A stretch of 39,044 bases of DNA from Xenorhabdus khoisanae (GCF_001037465.1 NZ_LFCV01000027.1:1-39044), one strand, 5' to 3'; positions 1 to 11,577 are shown, counted from the first letter of the stretch. Translations and numbers: made by a program. The notes: generated from the sequence alone by a model not told the origin.

Positions 1-122
1 AGCTGCAACCTACCGTCGATGTCAACATGATTTTTGTCTTGCAAACGGGATGCGTTCATATAGAGAGTAATAAGATGCTTTTGATTGGCGGGATGATGAT
101 ACAGGCAGGGATAGTTCATCAT
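1..122 (-). CDS. Possible partial CDS running off the left edge
   Basis: Reading leftward from tandem ATG codons at 122-117, an open frame of about 40 codons continues to the window edge without a stop. It begins MMNYPCLYHH and I do not recognise it. A CAGGGAT stretch just upstream could serve as a weak ribosome binding site, but it lies in a 10-bp inverted repeat (104-113 / 122-131). The frame lies downstream of metL and in the same direction. It is too short to be sure it is coding, because both strands have short open frames here. Confidence 0.25.
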   Translation of the reverse strand, partial: MMNYPCLYHHPANQKHLITLYMNASRLQDKNHVDIDGRLQ

Positions 123-131
123 ATCCCTGCC
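104..131 (-). other. 10-bp inverted repeat just downstream of metL
   Basis: GGCAGGGATA at 104-113 and TATCCCTGCC at 122-131 are perfect complements around an 8-nt loop, 13 bp past the metL stop. There is no T-run after it on the minus strand, so it is at best a weak terminator or an mRNA 3'-end stabilising hairpin. Confidence 0.4.
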
Positions 132-143
132 AAAAACCTCGAA

Positions 144-2579
144 TTAGAGAAGCTGTGAGAGACGATTTAAATCTGATTGGATTGCTCCCGCGGTAACGTC
201 CCGCCCGGCACCTGGGCCACGGATCACCAACGGATTATCGCGATACCAGCGGCTTTCTATCGCAAATACGTTATCCGCCGGCAGCAATGAAGCTAACGGA
301 TGATCATGACGCACCGCTTCCACGCCCACTTTAGCTTTACCACTGGCATCAAAACGCGCGACATACCGCAGTACCATGCCCATTTCCCGTGCCGCTTCCA
401 ACCGTTGAAGCATCTGGGCATTAATAGCAGCGCTGTTTTCAAAAAATTCTTCGATGGAACCGATTCGTGCCTCTTCCGGCACCAATGATTCAACACGAAC
501 GTGATCAGGTTCTATCTCGTAACCCGCTTCTCTGGCTAAAATAACCAGCTTACGCATCACATCCTGACCAGAAAGATCGATACGCGGATCAGGTTCCGTT
601 AATCCTTGCTGCCATGCCTGCTCGACCAAATCACTGAAAGAGACAGAACCATCAAATTGCAGGAATAGCCATGATAACGTCCCGGAAAAAATCCCGCTGA
701 TGGACAGAATGGTATCTCCACTTTCCCGTAAATCCCTGACCGAGTGATTAATCGGCAGCCCTGCACCAACTGTGGCGTTGTATAACCAGTGGCGTCCCGT
801 TTTTGTAAAGGCATCGCGGATCATACGATAGGTGTTGCTATCGGAAGAACCGGCAACTTTATTGGCACTGATAACGTGAAATCCATAGCTGGCAAAATCG
901 ATATATTCTTTGGCCAGTTCTTCACTTGCCGTCACATCCAGTACCACCAAATCATCATAAGGATGTGCTCTCATCCATAAAAACAGTGCATCATCTTCAT
1001 GTTTAGTCGCTTCATCATCAAAGAACGCCAACGCACGGCTGGCATCAATCCCTTGATAATTCAGTAAACTTCGGCAACTATCCACAACGCCTGCCAGAAT
1101 AAACTCAAAATCACTGCGGGCTGAAATATTCTTCTGTTCACGCGCAAATAGTTCTAACCAACGTGAGCCAATGTTTCCTTTGCCAAACAGCACCAAACCG
1201 ATACGTTTTTCTGCCCGAAACAGACTTTGATGCAAACCCTGAATCAGATGCGAAGTTTGGTTCAGGCGCAGAACAGCAACAAGGCTGATGCCATCTTCCG
1301 CATGCCAGACAAATTCAACAGGCTGATCTTTTAGTTGTTGATAGAAACGATGGCTATGCAGCGGATTCTTACAGACTCCTGCCCCCACCAATGCCACCAG
1401 CGCTAAACCTTCACGCAGGGAAAGTTTTCCGGGCAAAGCGGAATCCTGCAAAACATCAAGGGCACTGTTCACAATTTCAGAGGTATAGCAAAGCTGAATA
1501 AGATTACAGTCCGCATGCAGTCCTGTCGCCAACTGCCGAATTTGGGCGCGTTTCAACAATGAATCAATATCTTTGTAGATTTGCTTAAAATCGTGGGCTG
1601 AAGATACATGCAATTCAATCAAGCAAACATCATCATGGCTGGTAACAATTTTCGCTCCAGTCCCTGTTGCCAGCACCCGCTCAATGCGAGTTGAACCTTG
1701 CTCAGGCTGGTAGCTGCAACGCAATTGCAGATCAATATCGCTGGTGGATACAGGCTGCAATGTACGGGTATGAAGTACAGGTGCCGCCAAACGGGCCAAT
1801 TCACTGGCTTCATCCAAGCGCAGCAAAGGTAACAAGCACGCATCTTTGACTTTACGCGGATCGGCACTATAAACCCCTGCAACATCACTCCATATAGTGA
1901 CTTTTTGGGTTCCCGCCAATGCACCAACCTGTGTGGCAGAATAGTCACTGCCATTGCGCCCCAGCAGGACGGTTTCACCATTTTGGTTACAGGAGATGAA
2001 TCCCGTGACAACCAAACGCTTATGCGGATTTTGGATCAATAACTGTCTGAGCAAGGGCTGGGACAAACTCACATCAACCTGCGGCTGAGCAGCTCGTTCT
2101 GCCCGCAGAAATTTACGTGCATCCAGCCATTCACTAGGGAGACCCTGATGCTCAAGTAACGCCGCCATCAAACGTGCAGACCAAATTTCACCATGACCGA
2201 CAACTTCTGCATAGGTGATATCTGTAACGGGCTTATCTAACAGTGCACTCAATCTCTCCAGATCAGCGATAAACTTTGTGACCAGCTCTTCTGCTACCGC
2301 CTCAGGCAATAAGCCACGGATCAACTCTTGCTGATAGCGCCGTAGCGATTGCTGGACTTGATGTGCTGATATCCGGTCACTCTGGCTCAATTTCAGCCAA
2401 TCAATAAGCTGATTCGTTGTGCTCCCTGCCGCCGATACCACCATCAAATCACCCGGCTGGCTATAGTTCGCCATAATGTCTGCAACCCGCTGATAACACT
2501 TCACATCGGCCAGGCTGCTGCCGCCAAATTTATGTAATTGGCGGCCAGATTCCGCCCCCGCTGTTGCCAGTGCACTCAT
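144..2579 (-). CDS. metL: Bifunctional aspartokinase II / homoserine dehydrogenase II
   Basis: This enzyme catalyses the first step (phosphorylation of aspartate) and the third step (reduction of aspartate semialdehyde to homoserine) of the aspartate pathway, supplying methionine. The 811 residues match the MetL fusion layout. An N-terminal amino-acid kinase carries KFGGSSLAD near residue 17 and a GRNGSDYSA nucleotide-binding segment near residue 208. A degenerate ACT-type regulatory middle follows. The C-terminal NAD(P)-dependent dehydrogenase has the GKGNIGSRW Rossmann motif near residue 470. The gene lies 9 bp downstream of metB in the same direction, the metBL operon arrangement, so it should fall under MetJ control from the met boxes upstream of metB. 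In E. coli MetL is not feedback-inhibited, unlike ThrA. The frame is intact and full length. Confidence 0.96.
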   Translation of the reverse strand: MSALATAGAESGRQLHKFGGSSLADVKCYQRVADIMANYSQPGDLMVVSAAGSTTNQLIDWLKLSQSDRISAHQVQQSLRRYQQELIRGLLPEAVAEELVTKFIADLERLSALLDKPVTDITYAEVVGHGEIWSARLMAALLEHQGLPSEWLDARKFLRAERAAQPQVDVSLSQPLLRQLLIQNPHKRLVVTGFISCNQNGETVLLGRNGSDYSATQVGALAGTQKVTIWSDVAGVYSADPRKVKDACLLPLLRLDEASELARLAAPVLHTRTLQPVSTSDIDLQLRCSYQPEQGSTRIERVLATGTGAKIVTSHDDVCLIELHVSSAHDFKQIYKDIDSLLKRAQIRQLATGLHADCNLIQLCYTSEIVNSALDVLQDSALPGKLSLREGLALVALVGAGVCKNPLHSHRFYQQLKDQPVEFVWHAEDGISLVAVLRLNQTSHLIQGLHQSLFRAEKRIGLVLFGKGNIGSRWLELFAREQKNISARSDFEFILAGVVDSCRSLLNYQGIDASRALAFFDDEATKHEDDALFLWMRAHPYDDLVVLDVTASEELAKEYIDFASYGFHVISANKVAGSSDSNTYRMIRDAFTKTGRHWLYNATVGAGLPINHSVRDLRESGDTILSISGIFSGTLSWLFLQFDGSVSFSDLVEQAWQQGLTEPDPRIDLSGQDVMRKLVILAREAGYEIEPDHVRVESLVPEEARIGSIEEFFENSAAINAQMLQRLEAAREMGMVLRYVARFDASGKAKVGVEAVRHDHPLASLLPADNVFAIESRWYRDNPLVIRGPGAGRDVTAGAIQSDLNRLSQLL

Positions 2580-2588
2580 GATTAATGA

Positions 2589-3749
2589 TTACCTCGTTGC
2601 CGCTGCCTGAAACGCGCTGTCCAGATCAGCAATTAAATCCTGACCATCTTCAATTCCTACAGAGACACGAAGAAGTAAATCCGTAATCCCTGCCTGAGCC
2701 CTTGCTTCTGCCGACATTCCCGCGTGTGTCATTGTTGCGGTATGAGAAATCAACGATTCCACACCACCGAGAGATTCAGCCAGAGTAAATAATTTTAATG
2801 CAGATAAAAAGCGACGCATGGTGAGTTCATCACCATCCAATTCGAAACTCAGCATTGCCCCAAAACCCTTTTGCTGTTTAACGGCAATTTCATGCCCGGG
2901 ATGGCTTTTCAGTGCAGGGTAATAGAGCTTTTTCACTTGTGGTTGCTGTTGTAAATAATCAGCAATAACAGCAGCATTATTCTGTTGAAGCAGCACACGG
3001 GCAGATAAGGTACGGATGCCGCGTAGCAACAAATAGCTGTCAAAAGCTGCCCCTGTCACACCAATATTGTTCGCCCACCATGCCAAATCTTTGGCAATTT
3101 CCGGATCTTTGGCAATGATCGCCCCTGCAATCAGGTCAGAATGCCCATTCAGATATTTCGTGCAGGAATGCACCACTAAATCCGCCCCCAAATCCAATGG
3201 CTTTTGCAGTACAGGACTCAGGAAGGTGTTATCCACGATAGCCAATGCCCCCACTTCATGGGCCAGCTCGCAAATATATTGAATATCGACAATTCGCAAC
3301 AGAGGATTGCTCGGCGTTTCAATCAACACCAGTTTAGGCTTTTGTGCCAATGCCTGTTTCAGAGCCTGATCATCTGACTGATCAACAAAGAGCACATTGT
3401 ATGCACCACGCTTGCTCAAGCTATCAAACAGACGGTAACTTCCACCATAACAATCATGGGGAGCCACTAATAAATCCCCCGGTTTCAGAAATACAGTGCA
3501 TAACAGATGAATGGCTGACATACCGCTGCTGGTCATCACTGCCCCGGCTCCACTTTCCAGCTCTGTCAAAACCTGTTGGACGACATCGCGACCTGGATTA
3601 CCACGTCGAGAATAATCATGCGCTCTGGGTTCGTTGAAACCAGTAAAGTTATATGTGCTGGAAAGATAGATAGGTGGAACCACACAGCCATATTGTTCAT
3701 CAATATTTGAGCCACTGTGAACCGCAACTGTCGCTTGCTTACATCCCAT
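2589..3749 (-). CDS. metB: Cystathionine gamma-synthase
   Basis: This PLP enzyme of the Cys/Met metabolism family condenses O-succinylhomoserine with cysteine to give cystathionine in the transsulfuration route to methionine. The 386 residues equal the E. coli length. The N-terminal TVAVHSG motif, the YSRRGNPGRDVVQQVL substrate-binding region, the IVDNTF aspartate segment and the PLP-lysine motif SCTKYLNGHSD (lysine near residue 198) are all present, as is the C-terminal SLGGVESLISHTATMTH block that separates this family from other PLP enzymes. It is the first gene of metBL and is divergent from metJ, with MetJ operator boxes in between, so repression by MetJ plus S-adenosylmethionine is expected. 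Confidence 0.97.
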   Translation of the reverse strand: MGCKQATVAVHSGSNIDEQYGCVVPPIYLSSTYNFTGFNEPRAHDYSRRGNPGRDVVQQVLTELESGAGAVMTSSGMSAIHLLCTVFLKPGDLLVAPHDCYGGSYRLFDSLSKRGAYNVLFVDQSDDQALKQALAQKPKLVLIETPSNPLLRIVDIQYICELAHEVGALAIVDNTFLSPVLQKPLDLGADLVVHSCTKYLNGHSDLIAGAIIAKDPEIAKDLAWWANNIGVTGAAFDSYLLLRGIRTLSARVLLQQNNAAVIADYLQQQPQVKKLYYPALKSHPGHEIAVKQQKGFGAMLSFELDGDELTMRRFLSALKLFTLAESLGGVESLISHTATMTHAGMSAEARAQAGITDLLLRVSVGIEDGQDLIADLDSAFQAAATR

Positions 3750-3806
3750 AAACTTTACCCATCATTGTTATTATTGGCGTCATGCAAGGATAACGATCGG
3801 AAGCAT

Positions 3807-3830
3807 AGACGTCAACACATCTAGACATCC
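3807..3830. promoter_or_regulatory. MetJ operator: three contiguous met boxes
   Basis: Three consecutive 8-bp boxes, AGACGTCA, ACACATCT and AGACATCC, match the met-box consensus AGACGTCT at 7, 5 and 6 of 8 positions. They sit in the metB-metJ divergent intergenic region (3750-4054), where MetJ dimers bind cooperatively in E. coli. The box phase is seen directly; regulation of both genes is inferred from the family. Confidence 0.85.
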
Positions 3831-4054
3831 AAAATCATTTGCGGTTTAATACGACGGTCTAATACTACAATTAGGCGATTATCCTTATGCTTTATATTTC
3901 TTCTGGTTATACTTTATAAGTCAGTGAGACTGGAGCGATATAGTCAATAAGCGAATTATGCTAGACTACCGAATTACCGACATGAAAACAGATCAGAAGT
4001 ACCCTCCAACTTCTGATTTCAATTACTTGATTTAAAAATTATTTAAGGTATCTC

Positions 4055-4372
4055 ATGGCTGAGTGGAATGGTGAGTATGTCAGCCCTTATGCTGAACATG
4101 GCAAAAAAAGTGAACAGGTCAAAAAAATTACGGTTTCAATCCCGTTAAAGGTGCTGAAAATCCTGACTGATGAGCGTACCCGTCGTCAGGTGAACAATCT
4201 GCGTCATGCAACAAATAGCGAATTGCTGTGTGAAGCTTTTCTCCATGCGTTCACTGGACAGCCTCTGCCTGATGATGATGATTTGCGCAAAGAGCGTCAT
4301 GATGAAATCCCTGAAGCGGCGAAAATCATGATGCGTGAGCTCGGTATTGATCCTGAAACATGGGAATATTGA
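4055..4372 (+). CDS. metJ: Methionine repressor MetJ
   Basis: This is the ribbon-helix-helix repressor of methionine genes; it binds met boxes as a dimer with S-adenosylmethionine as corepressor. The 105 residues equal the E. coli length. The DNA-contacting beta strand [18 protein letters not shown] spans about residues 22-39 and is followed by the conserved [26 protein letters not shown] helices. The C-terminus DPETWEY is typical. The ATG follows a TTTAAGGTATCTC stretch with a modest Shine-Dalgarno. It is divergent from metB and convergent with rpmE, and ends in a strong shared terminator. Confidence 0.98.
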   Translation: MAEWNGEYVSPYAEHGKKSEQVKKITVSIPLKVLKILTDERTRRQVNNLRHATNSELLCEAFLHAFTGQPLPDDDDLRKERHDEIPEAAKIMMRELGIDPETWEY

Positions 4373-4375
4373 TAA

Positions 4376-4409
4376 CAAAAACGCCCGATGCAAAACATCG
4401 GGCGTTTTT
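4376..4409. terminator. Bidirectional terminator between metJ and rpmE
   Basis: A perfect 10-bp stem, ACGCCCGATG (4381-4390) and CATCGGGCGT (4396-4405), has a 5-nt loop, a T-run after it and an A-run before it. It can therefore stop metJ on the plus strand and rpmE on the minus strand. Confidence 0.92.
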
Positions 4410-4454
4410 GTTTCAACTATCCTGCCTGTATTGAATACAGACAGAGAAAAGTCA

Positions 4455-4670
4455 TTACTTCTTAGCACCTGGAACGCTGAAACGTTTGTTAAAGCGATCA
4501 ACACGACCACCGGTCGCAACGTCACGCTGCTTACCAGTGTAGAATGGGTGGCATGCACCACAAACGTCCAGGTTCAGGTTGTGACCTACGGTAGAGTTGA
4601 TTTTGATAACGTTACCGCAAGAGCAAGATGCAGTAATTTCTTCGTACTTAGGATGGATACCTTGTTTCAT
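4455..4670 (-). CDS. rpmE: 50S ribosomal protein L31 (zinc-binding form)
   Basis: This is the large-subunit protein bL31, bridging the subunits near the central protuberance. The sequence [20 protein letters not shown] followed by a CGAC segment holds the zinc-ribbon cysteines of the C+ form, and the ending RVDRFNKRF is diagnostic. I place the start at 4670 (71 residues; E. coli has 70), not at the longer open-frame start 63 bp upstream: MKQGIHPKY is the family N-terminus and GAGG lies at 4677-4680 just before it. It is a single gene, convergent with metJ and divergent from priA. Confidence 0.97.
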   Translation of the reverse strand: MKQGIHPKYEEITASCSCGNVIKINSTVGHNLNLDVCGACHPFYTGKQRDVATGGRVDRFNKRFSVPGAKK

Positions 4671-4885
4671 GGGAAACCTCTGTTCAGGCCGTGTCGCTAT
4701 CCAGCCCTGTTGCCGCCAGACACCACACGTCATGTTGATAAAAATGTCGTGTTGATAAAAATCAGTATCGGTAATTTCTATACCAAAGGCGGCGGATCAT
4801 ACAGAAAATCTGTTCATCACGCAATGAAATCTGCTGATTTGCTATGATACCCTTGTCGCTATACTTTCTTTTGTCTGGTCATTAA

Positions 4886-7102
<2,217 letters not shown>

Positions 7103-7172
7103 TAACAGAAAATCATTAACCAATAACAGAAATAGAGGTAATTATTTCCTTAATTTGCGAAGTATCTCTAAG

Positions 7173-7193
7173 AAATGATTCATATCACACTTT
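7173..7193. promoter_or_regulatory. Candidate CRP site upstream of cytR
   Basis: The segment has a TGA half and a TCACA half with the right spacing for a CRP palindrome (TGATT-CATA-TCACA core). It lies in the 256-bp region between priA and cytR. In E. coli cytR is CRP-activated and autoregulated, which fits, but only sequence resemblance supports it here. Confidence 0.45.
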
Positions 7194-7358
7194 TTATGCA
7201 AACAAAGTAACGGATTGGCTTATTAATCAGTTTAAAATGAACTTATTAATATGACTGTAGAAAACGATCCGCCAGAACTTCTTTCTTAGGAATAACCGGC
7301 GTTTTTTAGCAGATTGAGAGCAATCGTTTTGCTGCCTGTAGAAAGCGAGGAGTGAACT

Positions 7359-8384
7359 ATGGAAAAAAAGAATTGTACATTGGCAACCATGAAAGATGTT
7401 GCCAAAGTGGCTGGTGTTTCTACTGCAACTGTATCAAGAACACTTATGAATCCTGATAAGGTTTCTGCTCGTACACGTCAGAAAGTAGAAAATGCCGTAC
7501 TGGAAGTGGGTTACTATCCCCACAATCTTGCTAAAAATCTACGACGCAATGAATCTAGGGCGATTTTAGTTATTGTGCCCAATATCAGCGATCCTTTCTT
7601 CACCGAAGTCATTCGCGGCATTGAAGAAACCGCAGCCGAACATGGCTATCTGGTTCTGATTGGTGACTGTAAACATCAGCAGCAACAAGAGCATGCGTTT
7701 ATCAATCTGCTGATCACCAAACGCATTGATGGCATGGTGCTGTTGGGTTCCAATATTCCTTTCGATGTTTCCAAAGAAGAGCAAAAAAACCTGCCGCCAA
7801 TGGTCATGGCCAATGAATTCGCACCGGAACTGGAACTTCCGACTGTCCATATTGATAACCTGACAGCCGCATTCAATGCCATCCATCATCTGCAAAAACT
7901 GGGGCACAAACGCATCGCCTGCATTACAGGGCCGGATAACATGCCACTGTGCCACTATCGATTGCAAGGGTACATTCAAGCCCTACGGCGCACAGGAGGA
8001 GAAATTCTGGAAGAATATATTGTCCGGGGCGATTTTACCCATGAAAGTGGCGCTGAATTGGCGGAAATCCTACTGACTCTACCGGAGCCTCCGAGTGCGA
8101 TTTTCTGCCATAGCGATGTCATGGCCCTGGGCGCAATGTGGCAAGCCAAGAAAATGGGGTTAAAATTACCAGAAGAACTCTCTGTTATTGGTTTCGATAA
8201 TTTGAATCTGGCTCAATACAGTGAACCGGCTCTAACCACAGTGAAACAACCTCGTTATGAGATTGGGCGCCATTCTATGCTTTTGTTGCTGGAACAGCTT
8301 CAAGGCCGATGGGTTTCCAAAGGCTCAAGGTTACTGGATGCAGAATTGATCATTCGCTCGAGTACTTGCTCGCCTAAAAGCTAG
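7359..8384 (+). CDS. cytR: LacI-family transcriptional repressor CytR
   Basis: CytR represses nucleoside uptake and catabolism genes (deo, udp, cdd, nupC, nupG in E. coli) together with CRP, and cytidine is the inducer. The 341 residues equal the E. coli length. The N-terminal LacI helix-turn-helix and hinge read TMKDVAKVAGVSTATVSRTL at about residues 10-29, followed by the periplasmic-binding-protein-like effector domain. The priA-cytR-ftsN-hslVU order distinguishes it from other LacI paralogues. The start at 7359 has GAGGAG six bases upstream. Confidence 0.95.
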   Translation: MEKKNCTLATMKDVAKVAGVSTATVSRTLMNPDKVSARTRQKVENAVLEVGYYPHNLAKNLRRNESRAILVIVPNISDPFFTEVIRGIEETAAEHGYLVLIGDCKHQQQQEHAFINLLITKRIDGMVLLGSNIPFDVSKEEQKNLPPMVMANEFAPELELPTVHIDNLTAAFNAIHHLQKLGHKRIACITGPDNMPLCHYRLQGYIQALRRTGGEILEEYIVRGDFTHESGAELAEILLTLPEPPSAIFCHSDVMALGAMWQAKKMGLKLPEELSVIGFDNLNLAQYSEPALTTVKQPRYEIGRHSMLLLLEQLQGRWVSKGSRLLDAELIIRSSTCSPKS

Positions 8385-8454
8385 CCAAATAACAGTAGGT
8401 TAAGTAACATTGGTTATCTATTCCTTAATTTTTAATTAATCAGCGAATTAAACA

Positions 8455-9282
8455 GTGGCACAACGAGATTATGTGAGTCGCGGGCAGAGCAATCCCCGTC
8501 GGAAAAGTACTGGTAAGAAGAAAAATCAGTCTCAAGGATTACCCAAAACTACATTAGCCGTTGCTGTGGCCTTGGTGGTCATATTTATTGGTGGCCTTTA
8601 TTTCATCGTACACAACAAAAAAGAAAGTGGACAAAATGCCCCCCAGCCTTCTCACCAAACCAAAGGTCATGGCCTGCCCCCTAAACCAGAAGAGCGCTGG
8701 AGCTACATCAAAGAGTTGGAAAACCGGCCTGTTAATGAATCTTCAATACAAGATCCCACTGCAATATTGAATCAACCGCTGAACCATGCCCCTCAATTGA
8801 CACCAGAACAGAAGCAGTTGCTTGAACAAATGCAGGCGGATATGCGCCAGCCGCCTATCTCGTTGAAAGAAGTTCCCTATAATAGTGAGCCTGTTCCACG
8901 TACGCGCGTTGTGATCAATCCACCTTCACAAGAATATATGCAGCAGCAATCTAAGCAGTATTCTCCAGAGCAAAAAACAACTGTTGCTCAGGAAAGCAAG
9001 TCATCAGCGTCCCCCCAAAACTCCGGTGAAACTAAACCAAAATCTGAAACAAATGGTACCAGGTTGATGCTACAATGCGGCTCCTTCCGCACGATGGATC
9101 AAGCTGAATCTGTCCGTGCCAGCCTTGCATTCGCAGGCATTGAAAGCCAGATTACCACGAAAGACAATTGGAACCGTGTTATGCTCGGCCCATATAAAAA
9201 CAAGGCCAGTGCTGAAAAAATGCGCGAAAAGGTTGCTGGTGCAGGTGTATCCGACTGTATTCCTCGCCCGGTTGGGGGTTGA
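8455..9282 (+). CDS. ftsN: Cell division protein FtsN
   Basis: FtsN is the late divisome protein that triggers septal peptidoglycan synthesis through FtsA and FtsQLB. It starts with GTG. The 275 residues show a short basic cytoplasmic tail, one transmembrane helix (about residues 32-54, TTLAVAVALVVIFIGGLYFIV), a long Pro/Gln-rich periplasmic linker with the essential helical region, and a C-terminal SPOR domain (about residues 203-272) that binds denuded glycan. It is shorter than the E. coli protein (319 residues), mostly in the Gln-rich linker. Its stop codon overlaps the -35 element of the hslVU heat-shock promoter. Confidence 0.96.
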   Translation: MAQRDYVSRGQSNPRRKSTGKKKNQSQGLPKTTLAVAVALVVIFIGGLYFIVHNKKESGQNAPQPSHQTKGHGLPPKPEERWSYIKELENRPVNESSIQDPTAILNQPLNHAPQLTPEQKQLLEQMQADMRQPPISLKEVPYNSEPVPRTRVVINPPSQEYMQQQSKQYSPEQKTTVAQESKSSASPQNSGETKPKSETNGTRLMLQCGSFRTMDQAESVRASLAFAGIESQITTKDNWNRVMLGPYKNKASAEKMREKVAGAGVSDCIPRPVGG

Positions 9283-9305
9283 AAAGTCAGAAAATTCCCC
9301 CATCT
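9278..9305 (+). promoter_or_regulatory. Sigma-32 (heat-shock) promoter of hslVU
   Basis: GTTGAAA at 9278-9284, a 13-bp spacer and CCCCATCT at 9298-9305 match the RpoH consensus CTTGAAA-N(11-16)-CCCCATNT at nearly every position. The -35 overlaps the ftsN stop codon. hslVU is a classic RpoH operon in E. coli. Confidence 0.85.
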
Positions 9306-9320
9306 TAATCGTTAATAACA

Positions 9321-9388
9321 TACACACGGTGCTTTTATCAGCAATACCACAAGCCATTGCAGAATAACCAGCCAACATCCCGTGTGTA
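9321..9388 (+). promoter_or_regulatory. 5'-UTR stem-loop of hslVU mRNA
   Basis: TACACACGG (9321-9329) pairs perfectly with CCGTGTGTA (9380-9388), and GCAAT (9341-9345) pairs with ATTGC (9356-9360) inside it, giving helix, internal loop and inner helix. A structured hslVU leader that stabilises the mRNA is known in E. coli; this is probably its counterpart. Confidence 0.65.
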
Positions 9389-9420
9389 CCATCTTCTATT
9401 TTGTAACCAGGGGCTAACTC

Positions 9421-9951
9421 GTGACTACAATCGTAAGTGTTCGCCGTAATGGCAAAGTCGTCATCGGTGGTGATGGACAAGCAACCATGGGTCATACCGT
9501 GATGAAAGGCAATGTCCGCAAAGTGCGCCGCCTTTACAATGACAAAGTCATCGCGGGTTTTGCCGGCGGTACTGCCGATGCCTTCACACTGTTCGAACTG
9601 TTTGAACGTAAACTCGAAATGCATCAAGGGCATCTGACCAAAGCGGCTGTTGAACTGGCCAAAGACTGGCGAACGGATCGCATGCTACGTAAGCTGGAAG
9701 CCCTGCTTGCCGTCGCAGATGAAAATGCTTCTCTGATTATTACAGGTAACGGTGATGTGATTCAGCCAGAGAATGATCTTATTGCCATTGGTTCCGGAGG
9801 CTCATACGCGCAGGCTGCCGCCCGTGCAATGCTGGAAACCACGGAACTCGGTGCCAGAGAAATTACCGAACGCGCCCTGTCCATCGCTGGCGATATCTGC
9901 ATCTACACCAACCATAATCACAACTTCGAAGAACTGCCTTCGAAAGCGTAA
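9421..9951 (+). CDS. hslV: ATP-dependent protease, peptidase subunit HslV (ClpQ)
   Basis: HslV is the N-terminal-nucleophile threonine peptidase of the HslUV heat-shock protease; two hexameric rings are capped by HslU. The 176 residues equal the E. coli length. It starts with GTG; after removal of Met the sequence [19 protein letters not shown] supplies catalytic Thr1. The [13 protein letters not shown] segment and the C-terminus are typical. It follows a sigma-32 promoter and a structured leader, and hslU begins 11 bp after the stop. Confidence 0.98.
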   Translation: MTTIVSVRRNGKVVIGGDGQATMGHTVMKGNVRKVRRLYNDKVIAGFAGGTADAFTLFELFERKLEMHQGHLTKAAVELAKDWRTDRMLRKLEALLAVADENASLIITGNGDVIQPENDLIAIGSGGSYAQAAARAMLETTELGAREITERALSIAGDICIYTNHNHNFEELPSKA

Positions 9952-9962
9952 GGATAGATAGT

Positions 9963-11294
9963 ATGTCTGAAATGACTCCTCGCGAAATTGTCAGCGAACT
10001 CGACAATCACATCATCGGCCAAGACAAAGCAAAACGTGCTGTTGCCATTGCTCTGCGCAACCGCTGGCGTCGTATGCAGTTGGATGAATCACTGCGTCAA
10101 GAAGTCACCCCAAAAAATATTTTGATGATAGGCCCAACCGGTGTCGGTAAAACCGAAATCGCCCGTCGTCTGGCAAAACTGGCTAACGCTCCCTTTATCA
10201 AGGTTGAAGCAACCAAATTCACCGAAGTGGGTTATGTTGGCAAAGAAGTTGATTCCATTATCCGTGATCTGACTGATGCCGCAGTGAAAATGGTTCGTCT
10301 GCAATCCATTGAGAAAAACCGCTATCGTGCCGAAGAGCTGGCAGAAGAGCGCATTCTGGATGTCCTGCTGCCACCGGCAAAAAATAACTGGGGACAGGCA
10401 GAAACTCAGTCCGAGCCATCTTCAACCCGTCAGGCATTCCGCAAAAAACTGCGTGAAGGCCAGTTAGACGACAAAGAAATTGAAATCGAAGTTTCAGCCG
10501 CGCCAGTTGGCGTTGAAATCATGGCGCCTCCGGGCATGGAAGAGATGACTAATCAGTTGCAATCCATGTTCCAGAATCTGGCAGGCCAGCGCCAGAAAAA
10601 CCGCAAGATGAAAATCAAAGATGCGTTCAAGCTGCTGGTCGAAGAAGAAGCCGCAAAACTGGTTAATCCGGAAGAATTGAAACAGCAAGCGATTGATGCG
10701 GTTGAACAGCACGGTATCGTCTTCATTGATGAGATCGATAAAATCTGTAAACGCGGCCAGACTTCCGGCCCGGATGTTTCACGTGAAGGTGTTCAGCGCG
10801 ATCTGCTGCCACTGGTAGAAGGCTGTACCGTTTCCACCAAACACGGCATGGTCAAAACCGATCACATTCTGTTCATCGCCTCCGGCGCTTTCCAGGTTTC
10901 CAGCCCTTCCGATCTGATCCCTGAACTTCAGGGCCGTTTGCCAATCCGTGTTGAATTACAAGCACTGACAACTGAAGACTTTGAACGTATTCTGACTGAA
11001 CCTAATGCCTCACTGACTGAACAGTATAAGGCTCTGATGGCGACCGAAGGTATGGGTATCGAATTCACTACTGATGGTATCCGCAAAATCGCGGAAGCAG
11101 CATGGAAAGTGAATGAAACCACCGAAAACATCGGTGCCCGTCGTCTTCATACCGTGCTTGAGCGTATGATGGAAGATATCTCTTTCGACGCCAGCGAGAG
11201 CCAAGGACAGTCGGTTGAAATCAATGCCGATTATGTCAAAGAACATTTAGATGAGCTGGTTGCGGATGAAGACCTGAGCCGGTTTATTTTATAA
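9963..11294 (+). CDS. hslU: ATP-dependent protease, ATPase/unfoldase subunit HslU (ClpY)
   Basis: HslU is the AAA+ unfoldase that recognises substrates (SulA and RcsA in E. coli) and threads them into HslV. The 443 residues equal the E. coli length. Walker [10 protein letters not shown] is near residue 57, the pore-loop motif GYVGKEV near residue 90, an intermediate I-domain at about residues 110-240, Walker B VFIDEIDK near residue 252, and the C-terminal tail ends LSRFIL, which inserts into HslV. It is the second gene of the operon and is followed by a terminator. Confidence 0.98.
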   Translation: MSEMTPREIVSELDNHIIGQDKAKRAVAIALRNRWRRMQLDESLRQEVTPKNILMIGPTGVGKTEIARRLAKLANAPFIKVEATKFTEVGYVGKEVDSIIRDLTDAAVKMVRLQSIEKNRYRAEELAEERILDVLLPPAKNNWGQAETQSEPSSTRQAFRKKLREGQLDDKEIEIEVSAAPVGVEIMAPPGMEEMTNQLQSMFQNLAGQRQKNRKMKIKDAFKLLVEEEAAKLVNPEELKQQAIDAVEQHGIVFIDEIDKICKRGQTSGPDVSREGVQRDLLPLVEGCTVSTKHGMVKTDHILFIASGAFQVSSPSDLIPELQGRLPIRVELQALTTEDFERILTEPNASLTEQYKALMATEGMGIEFTTDGIRKIAEAAWKVNETTENIGARRLHTVLERMMEDISFDASESQGQSVEINADYVKEHLDELVADEDLSRFIL

Positions 11295-11390
11295 TCGGTA
11301 ATATTGACCTGATTTAATCTGGTTCGCCGGACTTATTCACGCAAGCAATTCAATGTGAAGAAAAACGCGAACACAGTGAAAGAAATCGTA

Positions 11391-11417
11391 AAATGGGAGG
11401 CTTTTAGCCTCCCATTT
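11391..11417 (+). terminator. hslVU terminator hairpin
   Basis: A perfect 11-bp stem, AAATGGGAGGC and GCCTCCCATTT, with a TTTTA loop is followed by a T-rich stretch (TCTCTATTTT). It lies about 100 bp past the hslU stop. Confidence 0.8.
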
Positions 11418-11452
11418 CTCTATTTTCGATGATATAAAATTTATCATCCACT

Positions 11453-11577
11453 ATACCCTATGAATTTCAAGATGCATCGCGGCGGCAAGAGAGTGAATCC
11501 CCGGGAGCATAGATAACTATGTGATCGGGGTGAGCGAGCGCAGCCAACAAAGGGGCAACTTGAAAGGCGACGGGTAT
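11453..11577. repeat. ERIC (enterobacterial repetitive intergenic consensus) element
   Basis: This 125-bp imperfect palindrome begins ATACCC and ends GGGTAT. Its core resembles the published ERIC consensus: GTGAATCCCC near 11492, GGGGTGAGCG near 11527 and CAACTTGAAA near 11557. It lies between the hslU terminator and menA. ERICs are non-autonomous, miniature-transposon-like repeats, known in Photorhabdus and Xenorhabdus as in Enterobacteriaceae. Confidence 0.88.

Noticed and set aside
104-131. Intrinsic terminator for metL
   Set aside because: The stem is perfect but no T-run follows on the minus strand, so I list it only as an inverted repeat.
1619-2011. 130-codon minus-strand frame inside metL
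   Set aside because: It is a shifted-frame shadow of the intact metL gene.
4671-4733. Longer rpmE start
   Set aside because: The extra 21 residues are unlike L31, and the good Shine-Dalgarno precedes the internal ATG at 4670.
4335-4847. 170-codon plus-strand frame across metJ end and rpmE
   Set aside because: It is antisense to rpmE, crosses a strong terminator and resembles nothing.
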